Source: Opitutia bacterium UBA953
GTDB taxonomy: Bacteria; Verrucomicrobiota; Verrucomicrobiia; Opitutales; UBA953
DNA: 37,623 bases
Direction: 5' to 3'
Assembly: GCA_002293125.1 (NCBI GenBank)
Contig: DBCR01000023.1
Coordinates: 1-37,623 of the forward strand
A program made the position numbers and the translations under genes. Below the pieces are notes generated by a model. The model ran no database searches. It worked only from the letters and a program-made list of their open reading frames with translations, and was not told the DNA's origin. Below are positions 22,673 through 30,925 of this stretch, one piece after another (within the stretch, counting starts at the first letter, position 1; each line of letters opens with the position of its first letter).

Positions 22673-25600
22673 TTATTTAAGATAAAGGAATTCTTTGAGG
22701 TTGAGCACGGACTGGGCGAAGTCCTGCCAAACCATCACCGGCTGGTCGGCGTGGGTGACCTTGAGGTCCGCCAGGTAGCGCGCCGACGCCGCCTGCTCGG
22801 CCGGGCTGGCCTTGCGGGCGAGGGCTTGGATGAAGAGGGTGTCGACCTTGTCGGAGTCGGATTGCTTCTTGAGATTGAGGGTCCTGGCCCACTGCTTGGC
22901 GGTATCGATGACGAAGGGGCTGTTCAGCAGCGTGAGCGACTGGGCAGGCACGTTAGTGGCATCGCGACGTCCGACGGTCGTGAACGGTTTCGGACCGTCG
23001 AAGGTGGTGATCAGCGGGCTGAGGGAATTGCGACGGATGTTGAGGTAGACGCTGCGGCGGACCTGCTGGTGTGGGGGTCCCATGGCATTATCGCCCGGCC
23101 CGTACATGCGGTCTTCCATCCTGCCGGCCAAGGTGATGAGCGAGTCGCGCAGGGCTTCGCCCTCGAGGCGTCGCACCCGGACGTGGGAGAGCAGGTCATT
23201 GTTGGCGTCCTTGGTCTGGGCTGAGGACGAGGGCAGGCTGGAGCGCTGGAAGGCATCCGTCAGGAGGAGCTCGCGGAGCGCGGTCTTCACGGACCACTTC
23301 TGATCGATGAAGCGGCGCGAAAGGTGATCGAGCAGCTCAGGATGCGTCGGCTGATCGCCAAGGCGTCCGAAATTATCGACCGTGCCGACCAGTCCGCGAC
23401 CGAAGACGTGGTGCCAGAGTCGGTTCGTGATGACGCGGGCCGTGAGCGGGTTGTCGGGGGCCGCGATCTTATTGGCGAGCTCCAGTCGGCCGCTGCCAGT
23501 GGTCACGAAGGCCTTGGTATCGAACGCCTCAAGGTAGCGACGCGGGACGATGGCCGCCGGTTGCTTGTATTCTCCGCGCACGAAGAGCGGCATATCGAAG
23601 CCTTGGGCTTCCAGGAACCCCGGAGCGCGACGAGGGATGGGGAGTTCGGCTTCCCGCTTGCGGTATTCGGCGGTGAGAGCGGAGAGCTTGGGCGAGGGGG
23701 CCGTAGAGGTGTCGAGCATTCCGTGTCGCACCGCCGCATCGAGCAGCGCCGCTTGGGCTTCGGTGGCCTCGTCGCGTCCCCAGGCCTGCGCGGCTTCGGA
23801 TAGGGCGATGGCGACATCCTGCACGGTGGGGAACTTCGGCGCCTGCACGACGATGGCTTCACCAGAGGGTCCGGCTTCACGGGTGGCGTGGAAGACGACC
23901 TGGCGGACGCTGTAATAACCTAGGCCAGGCTCGGCCTTCTTGTCGGGATTGGTCGAATCGTCAGGCAAGGTAAGTTCGAGGTAGGCGTACGAGCCCTTGC
24001 GATACGCCGTGTCGAGGGTGATCCAGGTGGGCTTGTCCCTGTCGATTGCTGCCTTGGGGAAACGCGAACCGCCGGGAGAGAGCGGATAGTTATCCGGGAT
24101 GAGTCGTAGCGTGGCGCCCTTGCCCATGGCTTGGACGCTGATGAAGTCCGTCGTGATCTTGAAGCGTGGCGACGTCAGGACGGCGCTATGCTTGCTCGAA
24201 AGGGTGTGGGAGTGCAGGCCGGAGGGCAGGATATGCTTGAGCACGTCCGGTCCGGTGGTCTCGATGCGGAAGTCGCCGGGAGTGAAGCGTCCGTCGAGGC
24301 CGTTGCCATGGCGACTCCAGGCGGAGGAAGTGCTATCGTTAAGAGCCCAGTCAGGTTTTTCGCTGCGCGGCGCCTGGGCCAGCTTGGGCTTCAGGCCGAC
24401 TCGCAGTAAGGTCGAGGCGTGCAACGGATAGGTGGGGTCCTCTTCGCTCTTGAAGCTCTTGCCGAGTTTACCATCGGACCGTTCGATCTGGGCCAGCTGG
24501 GTGCGTAGCTGCTTGGCTTGGGTGCGCAGGGCGTCGAGCTTGTCACCCTTGGTGGCGATGGGCGTAAGCTCACCGCGGAGCGTACCCGCTTTAAATGAGT
24601 CGGCGATCTGGGCGGCGGTAAGCGCGAAGCCATACAGGCGGGCTTCTTCCAGTTCACCGCGGAGGAAGGCGTTGCCGCCGCCGGTGTGACGTCGGCCAAA
24701 GAGCAGGCGCGATTTGGCTTGGGCGAACGTAGCGAGAGTCGCCTTCTCGTTCGCGGGGGCGTAGCCGGCGCCATAGGGCTGTCCGTTGCGGTAGAGTTCG
24801 ATGCGTCCGTCGGCCTGATAGGCGATGGCTAAGTGGATGAGTTCGCCAGGCTTGGAGGTTTCAGCGGGGCCGTTCACGTTCTGGGTACGGACACCGTTGT
24901 TGCTGCCGGCCATCCATTTAGCCTTCTGCTTTTCGGAGAAGACGAGTGAATCGAAGACGCCGCCGCCTATGGATTCGACCGTAATCACGCCGCCACCGCG
25001 TTGATCAAGGGTCGGGAGGGCGACCCAGGCTTCGATGGTCTTGGCTTTGAGGGTCTCGGTGGTCGGGCCGGTTTGCGCAAAGGAATCCTGGCCATCGAGT
25101 ATCAGCCTGCCGTTCTTGATGGCAGCGCCGCCGTTGAGCTTGGCGTCGAGTTTACCGACGAGGTCGCGGCCGTCCTGCTCGAAGGTCCACCAATGGCTCG
25201 GCGCCGGGCCGGCGCTCTGGTCAGCCTTAAGGCGACGGCGGAAGTCATCGGCCGAAAGTTCGCTTTCAATCTTCGCTAGTTCGTCTTCGAGACGGACGCG
25301 TTCCTTGGAAGAGGCGCGGATGCGTTCGAGCGCGTCCGGGATATCCTTGGCCTGGCGGGTCCAGTTGGCGGCGAGTTCCGAGCGGATGGCCTGCTTGAGG
25401 TCGGTCAGGCGGTCGCGGTGCTGGTCGAGCAGGGCGGGGGAATCCACGGTCACCTGTCCTGGGCGGGCGGAAGCGAAGATGCCGTAGAAAGCGGTGAAGT
25501 CGGCCTGGCTGATGGCGTCGAACTTATGGTCGTGGCAACGGGCGCACGAGACCGTGAGTCCGAGGAACGTCTTCGTGACGACGTCGATCTGGTTGTCCAC

Positions 25601-26596
25601 GTTCCGGACCTGTTCATCGATGGTGTCGACCGGCTGATAGCCGTGCTCGATCATGCGGAAGTGGCCGGTGCCGAGGGCTGACTCGTTCAGTTTTTCGGCG
25701 GGGTTAATGCGCGGTGACTTCAGGAGGTCGCCGGCGAGCTGCTCACGGACGAATTGGTCGTAGGGGACGTCGGTATTGAAGGCGCGGATGAGGTAATCGC
25801 GATAGCGCCAGGCCTGCGGGATGGCGGGATCTCCTTCGCTGCCGTGTGTGTCGGCGTAGCGGACGAGGTCCATCCAATGGCGGGCGAAGTGTTCGCCGTA
25901 GCGAGGCGAGGCCAGGAGGCGGTCGACGACTTTGGCGAAGGCGTCTGCCGAGGTGTCGGCTTCGAAAGCGGCGATTTCTGAAGGCGTGGGCGGGAGGCCG
26001 GTGAGCACATAGGTCGCGCGGCGGAGGAGAGTGGCCTTGTCGGCCGGTGCAGAGGGCGTGATGCCGGCGGCGACGATCTTCGCGTCGAGGAAGCGGTCGA
26101 TCGGGCTGGCGGCCTTGCCGGCAGGGACAGCGGGTGAAGTGACGGGCTGAAAGCTCCACCAGTTTCGGCGGACCTGCAGGAGGTCGGACCACGCGGGGGT
26201 GATGGAATCCTCGGGGGCTTTCATGCGCGGATCCGGAGCGCCTCGGTTGATCCATTCGGCGAAGTCGGCGATGATCTGCGCATCGAGCTTCGTGCGCTTC
26301 TTGGGCATCTCGAGCGTCTCATGGCTGTGATCCATGGATTGGAGCAGGATGCTCTTCTTGGCATCGCCCGGGACGATGGAAGGACCTTCTTCGCCGCCCT
26401 TGAGCAGACCGTCGCGATAATCGAGGCGTAGGTCGCCTTTCTGCTTCTTGGCGTCGTGGCATTCGTAGCACTCCGCCACGAGCACCGGACGGATCTTCGA
26501 CTCGAAGAATTCCAAGTCCGCCGGCTTGAGGTCGGCGGCCATGGCGGTGGTCAGCGAAAGGCTGAGCCAGGTCAGGATGCGATGGGGCGAGGCCAA
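22673..26596 (-). CDS. PSCyt1-DUF1549-DUF1553 c-haem protein with LamG insert
   Basis: A 1307-residue exported protein. The only usable start after the in-frame stop is TTG at 26596, followed by a Sec signal ending TTAMA-ADLK (residue 20). The cytochrome c domain has CYECH at 43-47 and a candidate Met ligand in LEMPKK (96-100). DUF1549 starts at SPIDRFL (164) and ends with a second CxxCH, CARCHDHKFD (351-360). About residues 465-650 form a LamG jelly roll (HWWTFEQDG through ELEEARLYGFALTAAQI). A second beta-rich region (about 690-930) follows, then DUF1553 (NPLTARVITNRLWHHVFGRGL) to the end. The insert makes it far larger than the copy at 35728. It is coupled to the DUF1501 gene with a 1-nt gap. 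Confidence 0.88.
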   Translation of the reverse strand: MASPHRILTWLSLSLTTAMAADLKPADLEFFESKIRPVLVAECYECHDAKKQKGDLRLDYRDGLLKGGEEGPSIVPGDAKKSILLQSMDHSHETLEMPKKRTKLDAQIIADFAEWINRGAPDPRMKAPEDSITPAWSDLLQVRRNWWSFQPVTSPAVPAGKAASPIDRFLDAKIVAAGITPSAPADKATLLRRATYVLTGLPPTPSEIAAFEADTSADAFAKVVDRLLASPRYGEHFARHWMDLVRYADTHGSEGDPAIPQAWRYRDYLIRAFNTDVPYDQFVREQLAGDLLKSPRINPAEKLNESALGTGHFRMIEHGYQPVDTIDEQVRNVDNQIDVVTKTFLGLTVSCARCHDHKFDAISQADFTAFYGIFASARPGQVTVDSPALLDQHRDRLTDLKQAIRSELAANWTRQAKDIPDALERIRASSKERVRLEDELAKIESELSADDFRRRLKADQSAGPAPSHWWTFEQDGRDLVGKLDAKLNGGAAIKNGRLILDGQDSFAQTGPTTETLKAKTIEAWVALPTLDQRGGGVITVESIGGGVFDSLVFSEKQKAKWMAGSNNGVRTQNVNGPAETSKPGELIHLAIAYQADGRIELYRNGQPYGAGYAPANEKATLATFAQAKSRLLFGRRHTGGGNAFLRGELEEARLYGFALTAAQIADSFKAGTLRGELTPIATKGDKLDALRTQAKQLRTQLAQIERSDGKLGKSFKSEEDPTYPLHASTLLRVGLKPKLAQAPRSEKPDWALNDSTSSAWSRHGNGLDGRFTPGDFRIETTGPDVLKHILPSGLHSHTLSSKHSAVLTSPRFKITTDFISVQAMGKGATLRLIPDNYPLSPGGSRFPKAAIDRDKPTWITLDTAYRKGSYAYLELTLPDDSTNPDKKAEPGLGYYSVRQVVFHATREAGPSGEAIVVQAPKFPTVQDVAIALSEAAQAWGRDEATEAQAALLDAAVRHGMLDTSTAPSPKLSALTAEYRKREAELPIPRRAPGFLEAQGFDMPLFVRGEYKQPAAIVPRRYLEAFDTKAFVTTGSGRLELANKIAAPDNPLTARVITNRLWHHVFGRGLVGTVDNFGRLGDQPTHPELLDHLSRRFIDQKWSVKTALRELLLTDAFQRSSLPSSSAQTKDANNDLLSHVRVRRLEGEALRDSLITLAGRMEDRMYGPGDNAMGPPHQQVRRSVYLNIRRNSLSPLITTFDGPKPFTTVGRRDATNVPAQSLTLLNSPFVIDTAKQWARTLNLKKQSDSDKVDTLFIQALARKASPAEQAASARYLADLKVTHADQPVMVWQDFAQSVLNLKEFLYLK

Positions 26597-26700
26597 TGGG
26601 GTGGGGTGCCTTGGTTATCGCCTCCGGAGGAAGGCATGCAAAGGCCTAATTAAGACACCGACAAAGGCCTGAGGTTACGGGGTCAATTTCAGGTGGCTGT

Positions 26701-26796
26701 GGTAGGGAGGGCTCTCCGAGCCCGCCGCTCAGCGGCGAGTAACTATTGGTGCCCGTCTGCGTGGGCGAACGGACGGCTCGGAGAGCCGTCCCTACC
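26701..26796. repeat. 96-bp palindromic element with 22-bp terminal repeats
   Basis: 26701-26722 and 26775-26796 are inverted repeats matching at 21 of 22 positions (GGTAGGG...GGCTCTCCGAGCC). Internally there is a CGCCGCT-C-AGCGGCG hairpin (26723-26737). It is followed by CAGGGCCGCAGCAAA and the common hairpin's right arm, the same junction as at 20061. Confidence 0.75.
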
Positions 26797-26815
26797 TCAG
26801 GGCCGCAGCAAACTT

Positions 26816-26839
26816 CCCGGTTTCCGGTCTCCCCTTGAG
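26816..26839 (+). repeat. Right half of the common hairpin
   Basis: CCCGGTTTCCGGTCTCCCCT and four more bases match the arm at 4195-4215. The left arm is not found; the palindromic element occupies its place. Confidence 0.6.
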
Positions 26840-26850
26840 TGCGTCTTTCC

Positions 26851-26878
26851 AGACCGCCAACCGCTATCCGCCAACCGC
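26851..26878 (-). repeat. Four GCGGTTR heptads touching a stop codon
   Basis: On the coding strand GCGGTTG, GCGGATA, GCGGTTG and a partial GCGGTCT follow the TGA of the beta-helix gene with no gap. Confidence 0.8.
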
Positions 26879-28933
26879 TCACTCCAATACCTGAATATGA
26901 TTGATACTAGTGAACTGACGGTGGTCGGTGAACTGACGGATGAGCTTCTTCTGGGCGTCGACCTCGAAGATCTGGGCGGTGGCGCCGAGGTGGCCATGGC
27001 CGAGCCAGTTCATGACGACGGTGTTGCCATTGGCGAGACGTTCGACGGAGCTGGCGAGGTAGAGTGGATTATCGATGATCTCGTTGCGGCCGATATTCCA
27101 GACGATCTTGCCGGCTTTGTCGTATTCCACGACGCCGTCGCCTTCGCCGAGGGCGACGAGCCAGTGGCCGTTCGCGAGCTCGCGGACGTCATGGACGTCG
27201 CCATTGACGGGCTGGGAGCGGAGAAGTTTGCCGTCGGCGGAAAGTTCAAGGACGGCGCGATCGCCCTTGGCGCTCACGAGGTAACGTCCGTCGGCCGTCT
27301 TACGGCAGCCGCGCATCTGCTCGTGGGTGCGGATGGTAGGGGTGAGCGGAACTTTGATCTCCTTGGCGATCTTGCCGTCACGGCCGATCTCGAGGAGGCG
27401 GCCCGGGCCGCACTCGACCACGAGGACGCGTCCGTCGGCGAGCGGCTGGCAGCCCTGGATCTCGGTCATCGGGTTTGCGATATATTCCCAGGCGATGGAT
27501 TGGTCCGGCTTCACTTCCTTGGTGCCTTTCACGTGGCTGAAGAGCACGTTGCCGTTGGGCAGCAGCCAGGAGTCCTGCGGGCGTTCGGCCGGGGTGGACC
27601 ACTCGACGCGTCCGTCGGCGGCGACGATCGCGACCTTGTTGCCGACGTAATCGCTCACCAGCAGGCGGCGGCCGAAAGGTTTCGGTTCAAGGCTCGTCTG
27701 CGGGCCTTGGGCGCGGTCGCCCAGGGCGTTGCGGTTGTTCTTCATCACCGGGGGCATCGGGGGCTCCCAGCCGGCGGGGGCGTTGACGCTGATCACTTTG
27801 CGGAAGGTCACGTCGCCGAGGCGGAGGTTGTCGGCGATGACGCCGTTCTTCGAGTGGCGCCAGCAATGGATGGCCTCGCCGTCGCTCTTGATGTGGTTCC
27901 CGATGACCTCGTAGCCGTCCAGGTTGAAGTTCGGCTCGATGGCGGTGAGCTTGGTCTCGAAGTAATTGTAGTTGCAGCGGACATTGCGAAGCTGGCCGCG
28001 AAAGGACGGATGGCCGAGGAGGGTTCCGCTGCCGTTTGGATTGAGCGTCCGCGTGAACTGCACCGTGATGTTCTCGGCGTCGAACGATTCGCCTGGGCCG
28101 ACCTTACCGCCGGGGAGGAACTTGCCCGTGTGTTCGCCATACATCATCACCGCGCGCATGGTGTCGGTCATGGTGATGCCTTCGACGACCACGTTGCGGA
28201 CGCGTCCATGGATGAGCACGCACGCATTGATGTTCTTCACCAGGCCGCTGGGCTGGTCGTTGTGGGTGGCGTTGAGGTCGATGGTACCCTTGCCCGTGAT
28301 GCGGACGCCGGAGATGGTATCTTTCTGCAGTCCATGGCCGATGCGGATGCCGTAGGCCTCCGGGGCGTCATAGGACACGAACCATAGGCTGCGGGTACCG
28401 TGACCAGTCTTGTTCGCGAAGCGGATCTTCACGCCGTGGCTGAGTTCCTGCCAGTCGCCCGTGATCGGGATACCCTTGTGCGGGGTGTCGAAGAGTTTGC
28501 CGTCGCCCCAGGCGATGGTGTCGGGGGCGCCGTTCTTGCCCCCGGTGACGATGATCGTGTAGACCGTGCTGCCGAAGAGTTCCGAGCCCTCGACTTTGTT
28601 CTTTTTCATGTCGTAGGCGCCGCCGATCTCGAGGTCGTCGATCTTCTTGCCCGAATCCTGGTCGGTCGTGATCTCGCCGACGCTTTCCTTGTGGCAGACA
28701 TTGTCGGCGAGCTTGAGCGTCGCGCCGGCCATCAGCTCGATCTCGACGGACTTGTCGACGTAGAGAATCGCGCGGTGCTTCTTCAGGCCGTGCTGATGCA
28801 GGCCCGGCAGGAAGGTGATCTTATCGCCCGGAGCGGCGGCATCCATCACGGCCTGCGGGTCTTCGCCCGGCTTGATCTTATGTTCGGCCGCGAAGAGGGA
28901 GGTCGCAAGGAGGAGAGCGAGGAGGCGCAACAT
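26879..28933 (-). CDS. Exported beta-helix and beta-propeller fusion protein
   Basis: A 684-residue protein with a Sec signal (MLRLLALLLATSLFAAE). Residues about 17-400 look like a right-handed parallel beta-helix: an initial IKPGEDPQAVMDAAAPGD cap, then ladders such as VRNVVVEGITMTDTMRAV and GYEVIGNHIKSDGEAIHCWRHSKNGVIADNLRLG, as in pectate-lyase-like or glycan-lyase proteins. After a proline-rich linker (WEPPMPPVMKNN), residues about 425-684 form a propeller with repeated strand-turn units (RRLLVSDYVGNKVAIVAADGRVEW, DGRVLVVECGPGRLLEIGRDGKI, NGHWLVALGEGDGVVEYDKAGKIVW). The two halves are normally separate proteins, so this may couple lyase-like and binding functions. It is monocistronic. Octads abut its start codon and GCGGTTR heptads abut its stop. 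Confidence 0.75.
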   Translation of the reverse strand: MLRLLALLLATSLFAAEHKIKPGEDPQAVMDAAAPGDKITFLPGLHQHGLKKHRAILYVDKSVEIELMAGATLKLADNVCHKESVGEITTDQDSGKKIDDLEIGGAYDMKKNKVEGSELFGSTVYTIIVTGGKNGAPDTIAWGDGKLFDTPHKGIPITGDWQELSHGVKIRFANKTGHGTRSLWFVSYDAPEAYGIRIGHGLQKDTISGVRITGKGTIDLNATHNDQPSGLVKNINACVLIHGRVRNVVVEGITMTDTMRAVMMYGEHTGKFLPGGKVGPGESFDAENITVQFTRTLNPNGSGTLLGHPSFRGQLRNVRCNYNYFETKLTAIEPNFNLDGYEVIGNHIKSDGEAIHCWRHSKNGVIADNLRLGDVTFRKVISVNAPAGWEPPMPPVMKNNRNALGDRAQGPQTSLEPKPFGRRLLVSDYVGNKVAIVAADGRVEWSTPAERPQDSWLLPNGNVLFSHVKGTKEVKPDQSIAWEYIANPMTEIQGCQPLADGRVLVVECGPGRLLEIGRDGKIAKEIKVPLTPTIRTHEQMRGCRKTADGRYLVSAKGDRAVLELSADGKLLRSQPVNGDVHDVRELANGHWLVALGEGDGVVEYDKAGKIVWNIGRNEIIDNPLYLASSVERLANGNTVVMNWLGHGHLGATAQIFEVDAQKKLIRQFTDHRQFTSINHIQVLE

Positions 28934-28935
28934 GG

Positions 28936-29043
28936 GAGGACTTGAGGGCTAGAGGACCTGAGGACCCGAGGCAAGTTGGCACAAAGCCACTTCCTTGCTC
29001 TCTTTCTTCCTGTCCTCCGGCCCTCGGGGCCTCTGGTCCTCGC
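28936..29043. terminator. Octad-built hairpin filling the whole intergenic region
   Basis: Five octads GAGGNNNN (28936-28975) face three or four octads CCTCNGGN (29014-29043) as an inverted repeat. The centre is a smaller stem, AAGT-TGGC with GCCA-CTT. One arm touches the start codon of the beta-helix gene and the other the stop of the DUF1080 gene, so the full 110-bp gap is repeat. Confidence 0.75.
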
Positions 29044-30018
29044 TTATTTAGCCACTACCCAGACGTTGCGGTAGACGACGGGGTTGCCGTGGCCCTGCAG
29101 GTAGAAGGGGCCGGGAGCGGGGACTTCGGTCTTGAAGCCGCCACCGGGGGTCACGCCCTTGAGTTCAAGTCCGTCATGGACGGTGACGCCGTTGTGGCGG
29201 ACCGTGACGATAGCGTTGGCGGTCTTCTTGCCGTCCTTGTCGAACTTGGCGGCGGTGAAGTCGACGTCGTAGGTCTGCCACTGCAGGGGCGGGAAGCACA
29301 TGTTCACTTTGGGCGCGGCGTTCTTATAGATGCCGCCGCACTCGTTATCGAGGCCCTTGAGACCGAAGCTGTCGAGGACCTGGACTTCGTAGCGGTGCTG
29401 AAGGTACAGGCCGCTGTTGGCGCGACCCTGGCCGCGGCCGAGCGGCTTGAACGGCAGGAAGAATTCGAGGTGTAGTTTGAAATCAGTGAAGGCCTGCTTG
29501 GTCTTCGTGTTGGCCTCGAGGAAACCGCGCGGGTCGATCTTGCCGTCGACGAAAGCGTCAGCGTTCTGTCCGTCGAAGAGGACCACGGCGTCCTTGGGGG
29601 CGCGCAGGCCTTCGGTCGGGCTATGGCGGATGGTGCGCTTGAGCGTGATGCCCATGCTCTTGATTGTCAGCCCGCCGTCGGCGAGGGTGGCGGAATCGAT
29701 GTTGTCCTTGAAAAGGGCGCCTTCGCCGTCGCGCTTGCCTTCGACTTCGATCTTCGGGGTGCCGTCCCAACCTGCGCCCGGCAGGCCGCCCTTGAAGAGC
29801 ACGAGGCGGAACTCGTCTTTGCCGAGGGCGATGACATTCGCGCCCATCTTGGCGTTGGCGTATTCACCCTGCAGCTTGTAGTCCGTGTTGACGGCGGCGG
29901 CTTCCGTTTCCGTCAGGTAGACGGGCGGTTCCGGCGGCTTAGGCGCAGCCGGGGTCTTGGCCTTCGGCGCGTCGGCGGCGAAAAGGGTGGTCGCGATCAG
30001 CAGGGCGAGGAGACGCAT
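29044..30018 (-). CDS. DUF1080 (3-keto-disaccharide hydrolase-like) exported protein
   Basis: A 324-residue protein from the ATG at 30018 (MRLLALLIATTLFAADAPK, Sec signal); an in-frame extension to 30051 overlaps the upstream gene's end and is not needed. After an Ala/Pro linker and a ~100-residue N-terminal beta domain (YKLQGEYANAKMG onward), the DUF1080 jelly roll starts near DAVVLFDGQNADAFVDG. It continues through LHLEFFLPFKP, GRANSGLYLQHRYEVQVLDSFG and ends GPFYLQGHGNPVVYRNVWVV, the family signature. Pfam now names this fold 3-keto-disaccharide hydrolase, so cleavage of an oxidised glycoside in the periplasm is likely. It is last in a three-gene operon, 10 nt after the ThuA gene. Confidence 0.88.
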   Translation of the reverse strand: MRLLALLIATTLFAADAPKAKTPAAPKPPEPPVYLTETEAAAVNTDYKLQGEYANAKMGANVIALGKDEFRLVLFKGGLPGAGWDGTPKIEVEGKRDGEGALFKDNIDSATLADGGLTIKSMGITLKRTIRHSPTEGLRAPKDAVVLFDGQNADAFVDGKIDPRGFLEANTKTKQAFTDFKLHLEFFLPFKPLGRGQGRANSGLYLQHRYEVQVLDSFGLKGLDNECGGIYKNAAPKVNMCFPPLQWQTYDVDFTAAKFDKDGKKTANAIVTVRHNGVTVHDGLELKGVTPGGGFKTEVPAPGPFYLQGHGNPVVYRNVWVVAK

Positions 30019-30028
30019 GGGGATGCGT

Positions 30029-30916
30029 TCATTTCTTACCCTTGGGGTCAAGGTTGGCGAGCAGTTCTTCGGGGGTCACTTTGGATTCCACGCCGTTGGC
30101 GGGAACGGCGGCCTTGGCGGTCCAGAGAATCGCGTTTAAGACCACTTTACGCTGGTCGTCATTACCCCAGTTCTTGTGGTTGTGTCCGCCGGTGAAGCCG
30201 AAGCCGCGGCCACCGTCGGCCCGTTCGGTCGCCCAGGATACGTGCTGAGGCAGGCGGTCCGCCACTTCTTGGCGGACGTGGGCATTACCGGAGCGCATGC
30301 CGTCCGGAAGCTTCAGGCTGACCGGAGGAATCGCGCTCAGGATCGGGGCGACGGATTTCATGCCGTCCTTGAAGCGCATGTGGAAATACCATTCGTCGTG
30401 CGTGGTGAAGGGGCTGACGCCGCTGGCGATCGGATGGGCTGGGAGCGTCTTGAAGTCGGCCTGCCAGTGCGGGTTGACGGACCAGAAAGGTTCGCAGTAA
30501 CCGCCCATCCACTCGAGGAATTCCGCGCCGCCTTTGTCTTTCAGGACTTCGGTCGCCCAGTGGAGGGTGACGAAACCGCAGCCGCGCTTCATCTCTTTGG
30601 CGAGCTGGGCGAGGCGGTCTTTCTGGACGGCGGGGTGGAACGAGTAGCCGTCGGCGTAGATCAGGATGGTGTCAGCACGGGCGATGATGTCATCGGCTGG
30701 CCATTCACCATTCAGGTGCGTCTTCACTTCAACCAGGTCGCCGGCGCCTTCGCGGAGGCATTTCGCCAGGAGCAGGACGCCTGCGTTGTGCTCATGCGCA
30801 CCGGGGCCGTGGCTCGGTTTGCCGGCGATCATGACGACAAACTTCTTTTCCGCAGCCTGCAGCGGCAACTGCAGGGCCACCAGGCAGAGGAGGACGAGAC
30901 GGGCGAGGATTTTCAT
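30029..30916 (-). CDS. ThuA-family protein, exported (copy 2)
   Basis: A 295-residue protein with a Sec signal (MKILARLVLLCLVALQLPLQAA). It has the ThuA core: VVMIAGKPSHGPGAHEHNAG (27-46) with the conserved Gly-His loop, DTILIYADGYSFH, GFVTLHWATE, a WYFHMRF block, and the C-terminal GRGFGFTGGHNHKNWGNDD followed by the helix VVLNAILWTAK. This set is the classical one for PVC ThuA proteins and differs considerably from the copy at 20128. It lies 9 nt after the haem protein gene's stop and 10 nt before the DUF1080 gene, so all three products are probably made together and act on the same sugar intermediate (inference). Confidence 0.87.
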   Translation of the reverse strand: MKILARLVLLCLVALQLPLQAAEKKFVVMIAGKPSHGPGAHEHNAGVLLLAKCLREGAGDLVEVKTHLNGEWPADDIIARADTILIYADGYSFHPAVQKDRLAQLAKEMKRGCGFVTLHWATEVLKDKGGAEFLEWMGGYCEPFWSVNPHWQADFKTLPAHPIASGVSPFTTHDEWYFHMRFKDGMKSVAPILSAIPPVSLKLPDGMRSGNAHVRQEVADRLPQHVSWATERADGGRGFGFTGGHNHKNWGNDDQRKVVLNAILWTAKAAVPANGVESKVTPEELLANLDPKGKK

Positions 30917-30925
30917 CGGGTGCGA

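Larger units (their letters stand above)
26597..26878. other. 282-bp intergenic region with palindromic element
   Basis: Next to the TTG start are a 10-bp palindrome (CCTCCGGAGG, 26621-26630) and two AAAGGCCT boxes. Then come a 96-bp palindromic element, a right-half common hairpin and GCGGTTR heptads at the stop of the neighbouring gene. The GGAGG within the palindrome is about 24 nt from the TTG, too far for a normal Shine-Dalgarno interaction. Confidence 0.6.

Noticed and set aside
21172..22680. Plus-strand frame of 502 codons opposite a DUF1501 gene
   Set aside because: The DUF1501 frame on the minus strand has a Tat signal and all family blocks; this is its shadow.
26621..26630. Shine-Dalgarno sequence (GGAGG) for the PSCyt gene at 26596
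   Set aside because: It is part of a perfect palindrome about 24 nt before the TTG, and the frame has a stop codon between them.
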